DNA of 64,000 bases from positions 120,451 to 184,450 of the forward strand of contig DGPA01000026.1 of NCBI GenBank assembly GCA_002389505.1, given 5' to 3'. A program made the translations under genes and the position numbers. The stretch is from Halieaceae bacterium UBA4452 (GTDB taxonomy: Bacteria; Pseudomonadota; Gammaproteobacteria; Pseudomonadales; Halieaceae). This document shows, in pieces, positions 30,434-39,623 of this stretch (the stretch's first letter is position 1; each line of letters begins with the position of its first letter). Below the pieces are notes generated by a model that worked only from the letters and a program-made list of their open reading frames with translations, did not search any database and was not told the origin of the DNA.

Positions 30434-30820
30434 TTACTTGGTTCCGGTCAGACGCTCGGCAGCATCTACAATATCAGCCAGTTGTGAGCCTGGCGGGTAA
30501 ACCTCTACCCCCAATGCTTGCAACTGTTTGGCGGCGTGCGGCGGAATCGTACCACCTGCAAAAATGGGTAGGCTGGGGCGTACTTCTTGAACTCTTTTTA
30601 TGGATCTGATGGCAACATCAATGTGGCCACCAATATTGAGACCCACGAGATCAACGTCTTCATCGACCGCAGCAGTAACAATATCATCCGTATTCGCCAT
30701 GCCGATCATGATGACTTCGAAACCCGCATCTCGGAGTGCACGTGCCACAATCGTTGGGCCTCGCCAGTGACCATCAAGACCAGTTTTGGCCATTAAAATG
30801 CGGTTTTGGGAATTTTCCAT
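30434..30820 (-). CDS. Acyl-CoA mutase small subunit, B12-binding
   Basis: A 128-residue cobalamin-binding domain. The DxHxxG motif is intact as DGHWRG, with Asp16, His18 as the lower cobalt ligand, and Gly21. The usual GG loop follows in FAGGTIPPHA. This is the stand-alone small subunit that pairs with the large subunit 12 bases upstream; in methylmalonyl-CoA mutase the two are normally fused. Two-subunit forms occur in hydroxyisobutyryl-CoA and ethylmalonyl-related mutases. Confidence 0.92.
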   Translation of the reverse strand: MENSQNRILMAKTGLDGHWRGPTIVARALRDAGFEVIMIGMANTDDIVTAAVDEDVDLVGLNIGGHIDVAIRSIKRVQEVRPSLPIFAGGTIPPHAAKQLQALGVEVYPPGSQLADIVDAAERLTGTK

Positions 30821-30831
30821 AGCGCGGTCTC

Positions 30832-32463
30832 CTATGTCTGAATGGGTGTATTCCAGTTGCCGAATACGTCTCGGTACACGTCGCCAATTTCGCCCAAGGT
30901 GACCTCAGCTGCTAGCGCATCCATCATGACGGGCATGATGTTTTTGTCGCTACGGCAGTCGGCTTCAAGCTGTTTGAGTGCGCGGGCGGCACCCATTTCG
31001 TGTCGCGTTCGCAGTACGTCGTTTAGCCGCTCGGTTGCAACATCAAAGGCGTCATCTGTACCCATGAAGCCGTCTACTTCAAACGGCGACTCATCGTCTC
31101 TGAAACAGTTAACACCAATAATTTTCTGATCACCCGACTCAGTTTTCATAAATTCTTGGTACTGATTTTCGCCCGCTTGTGCGTGTAGCCATCCAGAGTC
31201 CAGAGCAGCCAAGTAGCCGCCTTGCTTCTGTATGCTCTCAAAGAATGTCCAAGCTTTTTCGATAAGCTTGGCCGTTAATGTTTCCACATAAAATGACCCC
31301 CCAAGTGGGTCTGTGACATCGGCAATACCCGTCTCTTCTTGCAGGACTTGCTGAATACGGATGGACATTTGATGCGCATGCTCAGAAGGAATAGAAAGTG
31401 CTTCGTCGTAGCCTGATACGCCCAGTGATTGTACGCCACCCAAAATAGCACCAAGGGCCATCGCCGTTCCGCGAACAATATTGTTGAATGGTTGTTGATA
31501 GGTCATTTTTGACCCGGCTGTCACGCAGTGAATACGCAAGTTGCTCACTTTGGGGTCTGAGATATCGTAGCGCTCTCTCAGAAGTTGACTCCACATAAGA
31601 CGTGCGGCTCGCATTTTACAAGCCTCTTCTATGATATGGATGGACGCTCTAAAACTGACACCACCACAACCTTGAGCTGCTTGGATCAACGACATTTTCC
31701 CGCGTCGCTTAATTTCATCGAGATATTCAACGGCATTGGCAAACAAAACGCCCAGTTCTTGATCCGGCGTTAGGCCAGTATCGGCTGCGTTGTAACCGGC
31801 AATGGAAACAGGTACCCAGCGGGGTAAGAATTCGGCGCAGAACTCGATTATATCGGCGTTAAATCGCAGCCCAGCATCTGTAGGAATTTGTTCTTTGGTT
31901 ACACAGCCTAGATAAGTAAGGTTGAAATCGCTCTGGCCTGTGCCCTTGAGGGAGCTAAGGTCAAATCCCCGCTGCTTGGCTACTGTCCAGTAGGCAGCCA
32001 GCGCGAAGGGTGCATGTTGGACAACGGCACCGCCTGCATGGCCAAAGCTTGTATCCACAGGTAAACCATCCATGCAAATCGCAGTATCCCTGATGCTCTG
32101 CATCACGGCACCAGTTAGCCCCACATCCTCGCATCGTGCGACTACTTCGGGATGGTTGACGTTATAACAATGGTCAGCCGTATTACGATCATGCTCCATA
32201 ATGAAGCCTGTCTCACCGCTTTTTAGTAGGAACTTAATGCGCTCGTTTTCGTCCTCGGGCTTGCCAAAGCCGCTGAGCTGAAAAATACGCCATGGCTTTG
32301 AACGATAACCTGAGGCATGAAAGCCTCGGTGGAAGGGCGCTTCTCCCGGCGCCACATCGACATGCGGCTTGTGTTGCTCGGGAATGTCTGCGGCTGTGTA
32401 ATAGGATTTGAGTTCGATGCCCGAGGTGGAAGTGACGAGCTTATCAGTTGAATTCTTAGTCAT
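30832..32463 (-). CDS. Acyl-CoA mutase large subunit, divergent from methylmalonyl-CoA mutase
   Basis: A 543-residue catalytic subunit of a B12-dependent acyl-CoA mutase, which uses adenosylcobalamin to move a carbonyl-CoA group on the carbon skeleton. The fold is clear: PWRIFQLSGFG, AGSKMTYQQPFNNIVRG, VTDPLGGSFYVE. By alignment from memory, Tyr89 of the P. shermanii methylmalonyl-CoA enzyme corresponds to Tyr53 here and Gln197 to Gln177. Arg207, which binds the substrate carboxylate, corresponds to Cys187, and the catalytic His244 to Asn225 (in GYNAADTG, where others have GYH). The true substrate is therefore unlikely to be methylmalonyl-CoA. It begins the minus-strand unit and diverges from the alcohol dehydrogenase gene. 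Confidence 0.9.
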   Translation of the reverse strand: MTKNSTDKLVTSTSGIELKSYYTAADIPEQHKPHVDVAPGEAPFHRGFHASGYRSKPWRIFQLSGFGKPEDENERIKFLLKSGETGFIMEHDRNTADHCYNVNHPEVVARCEDVGLTGAVMQSIRDTAICMDGLPVDTSFGHAGGAVVQHAPFALAAYWTVAKQRGFDLSSLKGTGQSDFNLTYLGCVTKEQIPTDAGLRFNADIIEFCAEFLPRWVPVSIAGYNAADTGLTPDQELGVLFANAVEYLDEIKRRGKMSLIQAAQGCGGVSFRASIHIIEEACKMRAARLMWSQLLRERYDISDPKVSNLRIHCVTAGSKMTYQQPFNNIVRGTAMALGAILGGVQSLGVSGYDEALSIPSEHAHQMSIRIQQVLQEETGIADVTDPLGGSFYVETLTAKLIEKAWTFFESIQKQGGYLAALDSGWLHAQAGENQYQEFMKTESGDQKIIGVNCFRDDESPFEVDGFMGTDDAFDVATERLNDVLRTRHEMGAARALKQLEADCRSDKNIMPVMMDALAAEVTLGEIGDVYRDVFGNWNTPIQT

Positions 32464-32524
32464 GATGGGGGCACTTCTTGGATGGTATATATTAATTTCT
32501 ACTTATCGGTATATCAGTTTACTT

Positions 32525-32549
32525 GTTAGTAGGCAATTGCTAGTCTAAC
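32525..32549. promoter_or_regulatory. Candidate operator between the divergent island units
   Basis: An imperfect 25-bp dyad: GTTAG (32525-32529), a central 8-bp palindrome GCAATTGC (32533-32540), and CTAAC (32545-32549), with spacers of 3 and 4 bases. It lies in the 129-bp gap between the mutase and alcohol dehydrogenase genes. A TetR regulator is encoded two genes away. Assignment as its operator is inference. Confidence 0.3.
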
Positions 32550-32592
32550 TCAGGCAGGCAGTTTAGAAATAAAAACAAATACAGGACGTGCT

Positions 32593-33774
32593 ATGTTTTC
32601 TAGTGACAGCGCAACCCTAGGTTTAACGTCTACCGAACGCGTACACATCGGCAGGCGTGCCGCTGATGCTTTGGCGGAGGAAGCTTCCGTCCTGCAGGCA
32701 CAACGGGTTTTCTTGCTCGTCAGCGCTACAATACGAGCCACAACCAATGAGATCGCTCTCATTGAGGCGGCGCTCGGTGACCGTTTGGCGGCCACATTTG
32801 GCGGCATTGGCCCCCATGCTCCCAGAACAGATGTTTTGAGGGCGTTAGAGGCTGCACGCCAGGTTGATGCCGACCTTATCATCACGGTGGGCGGCGGTTC
32901 CGTCACGGATGCCGGCAAGGTCATTGCCCTGGGTCTGAAGCACAACATTCGCGCTCACGAGGACTTTGAAGGGTTCTATGTTTATGTAAATGAAGCCGGT
33001 GACACAGTCGTGCCCGACTTTGAAGCGCCTGACATTCGCGTTATTTGCTGTCCCACCACACTGTCAGGGGGGGAGTTCAACACCATGGGTGGTGTCACGG
33101 ATGACCGCGAGAATAAGAAGCAGGGTTATACGCATCGAATGATGGCACCCGTGGCCATCGTTCTCGATCCTGCGCTTACCGTCTACACCCCCGAATGGCT
33201 CTGGATGTCCACGGGTGTTCGTGCGGTCGATCATGCTCTAGAAGCCCTTGGCTCTAAGCACTCGAATCATTTTTGTGACGGCGTGGCGGCAAGTGCACTG
33301 AGATTGCTCAGCAAGGCATTGCCTGATGTTCAGGCAAATCCTAGTGACCTTGACGCCAGATTGCGTTGCCAAGTTGGTGCGTGGCAGTCAATGGTACCGA
33401 TCATAGGCGGTGTGCCGATGGGAGCAAGTCACGCGATTGGTCATGTGCTCGGTGGAACTGCCGATGTACCGCATGGCTATTGCTCGTGTGTCATGGCGCC
33501 CGCTGTCTTGGCTTATAACAAGCCGGTCAATGCAGACAAACAAGCACAAATCAGTGAATGTTTTGGCCGTCCGGGCGAGGATGCGAGCAAGGTTGTCGAC
33601 GAGTTCATTCGCGGTCTTGGCATGCCGCGCTCGTTGTCCGAGGTAAATGTGACCGATCATCAACTTGAGCGTATTGCCGAGTTCACCATGCTTGATTTCT
33701 GGTCTCGGACCAATCCTAGACCGATCGAGGGCCCGCACGATGTTATGACCATTCTAAATATGGTGAAGGGCTAG
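32593..33774 (+). CDS. Iron-containing alcohol dehydrogenase (maleylacetate reductase-like)
   Basis: A 393-residue group III (iron-type) alcohol dehydrogenase that oxidises an alcohol or reduces a ketone with NAD(P). The nucleotide loop IITVGGGSVTDAGK is near residue 100. Metal ligands are visible as RAVDHALE, GASHAIGHVLGG and a later His in DVPHGY. The sequence is nearer to maleylacetate-reductase-type members than to short-chain butanol dehydrogenases. Its stop overlaps the GTG start of the TetR gene by one base. It begins the plus-strand unit of the island. Confidence 0.9.
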   Translation: MFSSDSATLGLTSTERVHIGRRAADALAEEASVLQAQRVFLLVSATIRATTNEIALIEAALGDRLAATFGGIGPHAPRTDVLRALEAARQVDADLIITVGGGSVTDAGKVIALGLKHNIRAHEDFEGFYVYVNEAGDTVVPDFEAPDIRVICCPTTLSGGEFNTMGGVTDDRENKKQGYTHRMMAPVAIVLDPALTVYTPEWLWMSTGVRAVDHALEALGSKHSNHFCDGVAASALRLLSKALPDVQANPSDLDARLRCQVGAWQSMVPIIGGVPMGASHAIGHVLGGTADVPHGYCSCVMAPAVLAYNKPVNADKQAQISECFGRPGEDASKVVDEFIRGLGMPRSLSEVNVTDHQLERIAEFTMLDFWSRTNPRPIEGPHDVMTILNMVKG

Positions 33775-34472
33775 TGACGGCACAGCGCACTTCTCCTGGT
33801 AACGCTGCCTCTGCCGGCCTAAGGGCCGAGGTATCTGGCTTTAAGCGCCTGAGAATCCGTGAAGAAGCATGCGCCCTATTTTTCATGCATGGTTATGAAA
33901 GCACTACCCTCGATGCGGTAGCTCAAGAACTCGGAGTCACTAAACCCTTTATCTATAGCTACTACGCTACCAAGAGTGACCTCTTATATGACATATGCCG
34001 GCTTGGGATCTCTATGTCCTTGGAGGTGCTTCAGCACGCTGCCGCGCTCGACCGATCGCCGAGCGATCGCCTAAAGATTGTTGTTGAATCAGTGCTCACC
34101 ATCATCTTTGAGTATCGTAAATTCATTGTGGTTTACGAACGTGAAGAAAAAAATCTCGAACCTGAAAGGATGAGAGAAATTAGAGAGCTGCGAAAGTTAT
34201 TTGATCATCAATTGGCCGATATTCTTGCGGAAGGCAATAGCCTCGGCGATTTCGAGATAATTGACCCTATTTTAACGGCGACTACCATCGGCGGCATGAT
34301 CACATGGGTTGCCCAATGGTACTCACCCGATGGTAAGCGAACACAGCTTGAGGTTATCAATCACATATTGCTTATGGTTGAAGCGGTCGTACATATTTGC
34401 CAAGATCAACGGTCTATCTCGCCAGAAGTCACTAAGTTAATACTCCTAAAAAATCAAAAGAAAGGCGGCTAG
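33774..34472 (+). CDS. TetR family transcriptional regulator
   Basis: A 232-residue TetR-type repressor. The N-terminal helix-turn-helix spans about residues 25-70: FFMHGYESTTLDAVAQ, ELGVTKPFIYSYYATKSD. The C-terminal part is the ligand-binding domain, probably responsive to an acyl-CoA or the island's substrate. The GTG start overlaps the dehydrogenase stop. It lies within the plus-strand unit it probably regulates; a dyad at 32525-32549 is a candidate operator. Confidence 0.9.
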   Translation: MTAQRTSPGNAASAGLRAEVSGFKRLRIREEACALFFMHGYESTTLDAVAQELGVTKPFIYSYYATKSDLLYDICRLGISMSLEVLQHAAALDRSPSDRLKIVVESVLTIIFEYRKFIVVYEREEKNLEPERMREIRELRKLFDHQLADILAEGNSLGDFEIIDPILTATTIGGMITWVAQWYSPDGKRTQLEVINHILLMVEAVVHICQDQRSISPEVTKLILLKNQKKGG

Positions 34473-34477
34473 CGACT

Positions 34478-36097
34478 ATGCAATCGTTGTCTTCTACTAC
34501 AGACCATCGTATTCCGAACCGAGATGTGTGTGTTACCCGCTATGTACTTGAGAGGTATGCGCATGAAACACCTCAAAAAGTGTTCGCAGTCTTTCAGGAC
34601 GGTGAGGAATGGACTTACAGCGCGCTACTTGCCAGTGTGAGATCGCTTGCCAGTGGGCTCGCGAGCCAGGGCGTCGCAAGGGGCGACCATGTCGCAGTGT
34701 GGATGTTCGACAGCAAGGAAGCCATTCTGGCCTTTATGGCCATTAATTACCTTGGTGGGGTTTTCGTGCCGCTTAATACGGCGTTTAAAGGTAATGTGCT
34801 TGAGCACGTTCTAAACGTCTCAGATGCGCGATGTATGGTGGCACATGGCCAGTTAACTGATCGCCTTGAGGGCATTAATGTAGCGCAAATAGAACGTGTC
34901 ATTCATGTTGGACCTAGTGCCTCACCCGGCGTGCTTAGTCAGACGGATTTCAATACTTTGGCCACCAGCACTGAGACGCCGCCTGAGCTGGATAGCCCGA
35001 TTGAGCCATGGGATACACAGTCAATTATTTTTACGTCGGGAACTACCGGCCCGTCCAAAGGCGTCTTGTCTTCGTACTTACACATTTTTACTAATGCGGG
35101 TCCCGAGACCTGGCATTTTGTGACGGGTGAAGATCGCTTCCTTATCAATATGCCTATTTTTCATATTGGTGGCATGGGTGTGATTTTCGTCATGCTCTGT
35201 CGGGGTGGTTCGATCGCGATGATGGATGGTTTCGATACGGAAAAATTCTGGCCGTTCGTGAAAGAGAGCAAAACCACCGCATTTTTCTTACTCGGCGTGA
35301 TGACCACCTTTATTTTGAAGCAGCCTCCAGCCGTGGGCGATAAAGATCATAGTGTACGTGTAGCGTTCATGGTTCCATTGACCGAGACCTGTACCGATTT
35401 CCATGAACGATTTGGCATCGATGTCTATACCATTTTCAATATGACAGAGATTTCGTCACCGATTGTGTCCGAACCGAACCCAGTACGCCGAGGCACCTGC
35501 GGTAAAAAGCGCGATGGCGTTGAAGTTAGGTTGGTAGACAAAAATGATTGCGAGGTCGAGCTGGGAGAGATTGGTGAAATGGTGGTACGTACCGATCGCC
35601 CTTGGGGTATGAACAGTGGCTACTATAAAAACCCCGAAGCCACTGCTGAGGCGTGGCGAAATGGCTGGTTCCACACGGGAGATTGCTTTCGTCAAGATGA
35701 AGAGGGGCACTTTTACTTCGTCGACAGGATGAAAGATGCGATGCGTCGTCGCGGCGAAAATATCTCATCTTTTGAGGTCGAAGCCGAGGTGGTGGCTTAC
35801 GGTGCAGTGCGCGAAGTGGCCGCATATGCGGTACCTAGTGATCTGGGAGAGGACGATGTCATGATTGCGGTTGCACCTGTGTCAGGGCAAACGATTGATC
35901 AGCGAGACCTCATGTTGTTCCTAGCTGAGCGTATGCCCTACTTCATGGTGCCGCGTTATATACGGGTGCTTGATGAGCTACCCAAGACGCCCTCATCAAA
36001 GGTGATGAAACATGTATTACGCAGCGACGGCGTTACTGCCGACGCATGGGATAGAGAGAAACACAATATAACCTTCAAGCGCGAGAAGCTTGGCTAA
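34478..36097 (+). CDS. AMP-dependent acyl-CoA synthetase/ligase
   Basis: A 539-residue ANL-superfamily ligase that activates a carboxylic acid to its CoA thioester with ATP. The core motif IIFTSGTTGPSKGVLSS is near residue 185. The A8 hinge region is GWFHTGDCFRQDEEGHFYFVD, followed by RMKDAMRRRGENISSFEVE, and the catalytic Lys is in LPKTPSSKVMKH. The substrate is not clear. It is 5 bases after the TetR gene and likely feeds the acyl-CoA steps of the island. Confidence 0.93.
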   Translation: MQSLSSTTDHRIPNRDVCVTRYVLERYAHETPQKVFAVFQDGEEWTYSALLASVRSLASGLASQGVARGDHVAVWMFDSKEAILAFMAINYLGGVFVPLNTAFKGNVLEHVLNVSDARCMVAHGQLTDRLEGINVAQIERVIHVGPSASPGVLSQTDFNTLATSTETPPELDSPIEPWDTQSIIFTSGTTGPSKGVLSSYLHIFTNAGPETWHFVTGEDRFLINMPIFHIGGMGVIFVMLCRGGSIAMMDGFDTEKFWPFVKESKTTAFFLLGVMTTFILKQPPAVGDKDHSVRVAFMVPLTETCTDFHERFGIDVYTIFNMTEISSPIVSEPNPVRRGTCGKKRDGVEVRLVDKNDCEVELGEIGEMVVRTDRPWGMNSGYYKNPEATAEAWRNGWFHTGDCFRQDEEGHFYFVDRMKDAMRRRGENISSFEVEAEVVAYGAVREVAAYAVPSDLGEDDVMIAVAPVSGQTIDQRDLMLFLAERMPYFMVPRYIRVLDELPKTPSSKVMKHVLRSDGVTADAWDREKHNITFKREKLG

Positions 36098-36137
36098 AAT
36101 TACTTACTTTAAAACATCTAAGATACTGGAGAATACA

Positions 36138-38351
36138 ATGCAAACAATGCAAACAATGCAGGTAAAGAAAGGCATAGTGACAGGGCTCAGTCTGAGCATG
36201 ATGGCATTGTCAGTGGCGGCCGTTGCCCAAGACTCGATGTTGGAAGAGGTGGTTGTTACCGCATCTAAGCGGTCACTGGCACTGGAAGACTTGGCGGGCG
36301 CTGCCAGCGTACTGGGTGCCGACAAGATTGGTCCCGGGGGGATTCAAGAGATACGGGACATGCAGGTTGATGTGCCGAATCTATCGTTAGGCGATCAATT
36401 TGGTTTTGCGCGCGTATTCATTCGCGGTGTGGGCATGACCAGTATCGACATCGGAGGTGAGGGTGCTGTTGCGTTCTTGCAGGACGGTGCCATTGTCCCG
36501 CGTCCGGCAGCGCAGCTGATGGGCATGTTTGATCTCGCCCAGGTAGAAGTACTCCGTGGACCCCAAGGTACGTTGTATGGACGCGGCGCGACAGCCGGTG
36601 CCATTAACATGGTGACTCAAAAACCCGGCGACGAGTTAGGCGGGTATGTGAACGTTACTGTGGGTAACTATGGTTTGACACAACTTCAGGCGGCAGTTGA
36701 TATTCCTCTTAGTGACAGTTTGGCGGTGCGCCTGGCAACCAGTATCGATAATCGCGATGGTTACGGTGAGAACAAGTTTAACGGCCAAGATATCAACGAT
36801 CGTGATGCTCAGGCATTCCGGGCAACATTTGCCTACGATGCCGGTGGTAGCTTCACCGCGCAATTGTCAGCACAGACCTATCAGGAAGATGACCAAAACT
36901 ATGCTTTCAACTATTTGGGCCCATCGCAAGGGACAACCCTACCGGTGCCACTGGCTGTGCCTATTTTAGGGGGTCAGACCGTCGGTATGGTGGGCGGTGG
37001 TTTTCAGGACATAAATTCTGATCAGCAGGCTATTAATGATCGTGATGGCACGCTTATTAACCTGATAATGAATTACGAATTTAACGACTCAATGAGTCTT
37101 AAATCAATTACCTCATCACAAAGCCTCGACAGATTTTTACGTGACGACTTGGACTCTACTGATGTGAACCTGTTTGGCCAAAATAATTACACCGAGGAGA
37201 GTGATTCACTCAGTCAGGAATTCATTCTGAACTACAGCGGCTCCAATCTCGATGTGGTGGCAGGTGTAATGTACTTTGAAGAAGATCTATTTGGTGAGGT
37301 GCGTGTTCCGCTCACTAATCTCTGTTCCCTGCTTGCACCTGCCGCATGCGGTACACCCACGGGAGACTTCCTCAATAGTGGTAACTACTTGCAAGACGGC
37401 GACATCGATATTGAAGCATGGGGTGCCTATGCCGAGGCCACATACGCCTTTAGTGATCAGTGGCGCTTGATCGCTGGTTTGCGTTACAACTATGAAGAGC
37501 GCACAGGCACAGGCTCATTTATTTTTGACGCCATAGCCCTTGACGTGCCTACCAACCAGACAGAGAGCTGGAATGATGTAACACCCCGCATCACATTGCA
37601 GTATCAGGCCTCTGACAACCTGATGATGTATGCCACATACACCGAGGCCTTTAAGTCGGGTGTAATCAACACAGGAAGCGTGAGTCCGCCACTGGACCCC
37701 GAGACGGTGGATGCCTTTGAATTGGGTATAAAAGGCAGCAATGCCGACAGCACTCTGCGCTATTCACTGGCCGGTTTTTTCTACGATTACCAAGATCTGC
37801 AGATCTCATTTGTGGATGCAACCTCTACTGTAACTACTGTCAACGCGGCTGAGGCTGAGAACTACGGTATCGAGCTTGAGCTGGATGCTGACTTAGGTAA
37901 CGGCTTTGCCATTGATATGTACCTGACCTATCTTAGTGCCGAGTATCAGGAGTTTTTCAATGGTGACTATGCAAACGGCTTTGCCATTGCTGACCTAAGT
38001 GGTAACACACTTCCGAATGCACCAGAGACCACTGCAAAGCTTGGCGTGACCTGGACTGGCGAGGCGGCTGGTGGTGTCTTGCGCGTCCGTGGTGAAGCGT
38101 ATTATCAAGATGATGTTTACTTTACAGAGTGGAACAGAACCGACGCCTTCCAAGCAGCCTATGAGCAATACAATGCGTCCATTGAGTATGTGTACCAGGA
38201 CAAATGGTCGCTCACTTTATGGGGTCGTAATCTGAGTGATGAGGACGTTATTTCCAATAACATTATTACCGCGCCTCTCTATGATTCACTGCGTGTGGGT
38301 TCATTGCTACCCCCAAGAACCTTTGGGGCCACAGTGGGACTGCAGTTCTGA
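36138..38351 (+). CDS. TonB-dependent receptor of the catabolic island
   Basis: A 737-residue outer-membrane receptor. The start has three close ATG codons (36138, 36147, 36156) in a repeated 9-bp unit; the first follows GGAGA. A signal peptide is followed by the TonB box EEVVVTASKR. The plug has DIGGEGAVAFLQDG and VEVLRGPQGTLYGRGATAGA. The C-terminus GATVGLQF ends in Phe as expected. The plug signatures place it with carbohydrate/lipophile-type (not siderophore) receptors. No Fur box is seen, and its operon position suggests it imports the island's hydrophobic substrate. Confidence 0.92.
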   Translation: MQTMQTMQVKKGIVTGLSLSMMALSVAAVAQDSMLEEVVVTASKRSLALEDLAGAASVLGADKIGPGGIQEIRDMQVDVPNLSLGDQFGFARVFIRGVGMTSIDIGGEGAVAFLQDGAIVPRPAAQLMGMFDLAQVEVLRGPQGTLYGRGATAGAINMVTQKPGDELGGYVNVTVGNYGLTQLQAAVDIPLSDSLAVRLATSIDNRDGYGENKFNGQDINDRDAQAFRATFAYDAGGSFTAQLSAQTYQEDDQNYAFNYLGPSQGTTLPVPLAVPILGGQTVGMVGGGFQDINSDQQAINDRDGTLINLIMNYEFNDSMSLKSITSSQSLDRFLRDDLDSTDVNLFGQNNYTEESDSLSQEFILNYSGSNLDVVAGVMYFEEDLFGEVRVPLTNLCSLLAPAACGTPTGDFLNSGNYLQDGDIDIEAWGAYAEATYAFSDQWRLIAGLRYNYEERTGTGSFIFDAIALDVPTNQTESWNDVTPRITLQYQASDNLMMYATYTEAFKSGVINTGSVSPPLDPETVDAFELGIKGSNADSTLRYSLAGFFYDYQDLQISFVDATSTVTTVNAAEAENYGIELELDADLGNGFAIDMYLTYLSAEYQEFFNGDYANGFAIADLSGNTLPNAPETTAKLGVTWTGEAAGGVLRVRGEAYYQDDVYFTEWNRTDAFQAAYEQYNASIEYVYQDKWSLTLWGRNLSDEDVISNNIITAPLYDSLRVGSLLPPRTFGATVGLQF

Positions 38352-38369
38352 GTTGTTAAGCAGACACTA

Positions 38370-39611
38370 GTGATTCAAATACCAAGTAATTACTCGTTCG
38401 ACCCTATGGATCCCGCACTATTGCGGGATCCATATCCTTTTTTTGAGTACCTCAGAAAGCATGATCCAGTACACCGTGCTGATCTTGGATTTTGGGTTGT
38501 TACACGTTGTGATGACAATCGGTCGATACTGGTAAATAAAGCATTTGGCCAGGGCGATTTCGTTAAAAACATCCAGCTTTTTTACGGCCCCGATTTCGAT
38601 GTCATGTCACACCCAGCCTACGCATGGCTATCCCGAGTCTTTGTGATGCAAGATCCACCTGATCACACAAGGCTTCGCAGTCTGATTGCAGGCACCCTAT
38701 CGCTTAAGCGTATCAAAGCAATGGAGCCGCGCATACGTGAACTGGCTCGCAAACAATTACAGGCCTTTGCGTCGAACGACCATACAGATAATTTTATTAC
38801 TGGGTTTGCCTATCTGTTTCCAACTATGGTCATGTGCGACATGTTAGGTATTCGCGAAGGGGAGTTCTCCGATGAATTACTGCTGAGCTTGACCACAGCT
38901 ATTGCCGATACCTTCCCAGTGTTTGAGACCAGAGCACTATTGCCTGCGGAACTAGAGAAAGCCGACCGGCAAATGGTGTTTTTAACCGAATTTTTTGATT
39001 CTATCTTTGATGATCGTCGCCGCAACCCACGAGACGACCTGACGACGGCATTGGTCAATGCACAAGATGGTGCCGACTCATTGACCGGTGATGAGCTCAG
39101 TACATCGGTTATTGGTCTGTTCGGTGCGGGCTTTGAGACGACAGCCCACATGATTGGCAACGGAACCTATTTGTTGGGCGTGAACGGTCATCAGCGGCAG
39201 CGATTAACACAAGATATTAGGCTTGCTGAGACAGTAACCGAAGAGGTTTTGCGTTATGAGTCGTCATTACAAGCCACCTACCGCACAGCGCTTGAAGACC
39301 AGTTGGTGAGCGAAACGCTTATTCCTGCGGGCGATCGCGTTCTGACCATTGTTGCTTCCGCGAATCGCGACGAAACCGTCTTTGATAACCCTAATGTGTT
39401 TGATATTTCTCCTCGCGAACAGAAACCGCTTACATTTGGTGGTGGCATCCACTATTGCATTGGCGCTGCGCTGGCACGTCTTGAGGGCAAGATTTTCTTT
39501 GAGGAATTGATAAATGGATACCCCGATTTTGTTGTCGATGTAGATGCAGCAAGGCTGCGCAAAGCCTTCTTGTTCCGGGGCTATGAATACCTGCCCGTTA
39601 CCCTCAAGTAA
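38370..39611 (+). CDS. Cytochrome P450
   Basis: A 413-residue soluble bacterial P450 that hydroxylates or otherwise oxidises an organic substrate with O2 and electrons from ferredoxin. The heme ligand is Cys363 in FGGGIHYCIGAALARLEG. The I-helix GAGFETT and the ExxR helix EEVLRYESS are present. The start is a GTG at 38370; an ATG at 38406 falls inside the family-typical DPMDPALLRDPYPFF, so the GTG is preferred. No ferredoxin or reductase gene is nearby. It follows the receptor by 18 bases and shares the unit with the LLM monooxygenase. Confidence 0.93.
   Translation: MIQIPSNYSFDPMDPALLRDPYPFFEYLRKHDPVHRADLGFWVVTRCDDNRSILVNKAFGQGDFVKNIQLFYGPDFDVMSHPAYAWLSRVFVMQDPPDHTRLRSLIAGTLSLKRIKAMEPRIRELARKQLQAFASNDHTDNFITGFAYLFPTMVMCDMLGIREGEFSDELLLSLTTAIADTFPVFETRALLPAELEKADRQMVFLTEFFDSIFDDRRRNPRDDLTTALVNAQDGADSLTGDELSTSVIGLFGAGFETTAHMIGNGTYLLGVNGHQRQRLTQDIRLAETVTEEVLRYESSLQATYRTALEDQLVSETLIPAGDRVLTIVASANRDETVFDNPNVFDISPREQKPLTFGGGIHYCIGAALARLEGKIFFEELINGYPDFVVDVDAARLRKAFLFRGYEYLPVTLK
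38405..38434 (+). other. Strong hairpin inside the P450 5' coding region
   Basis: A perfect 13-bp inverted repeat, TATGGATCCCGCA (38405-38417) and TGCGGGATCCATA (38422-38434), separated by CTAT. It lies within codons about 12-22 of the P450 gene and contains an ATG in its left arm. A stem this stable at the start of a message could slow or time translation. It encodes DPALLRDPY, so part of the symmetry may be chance. Confidence 0.75.
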
Positions 39612-39623
39612 GGCAACATATCC

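Noticed and set aside
30832..32463. Annotating the mutase as ordinary methylmalonyl-CoA mutase
   Set aside because: The subunits are split, the catalytic His and the carboxylate-binding Arg appear replaced, and the neighbours are oxygenases rather than propionate genes.
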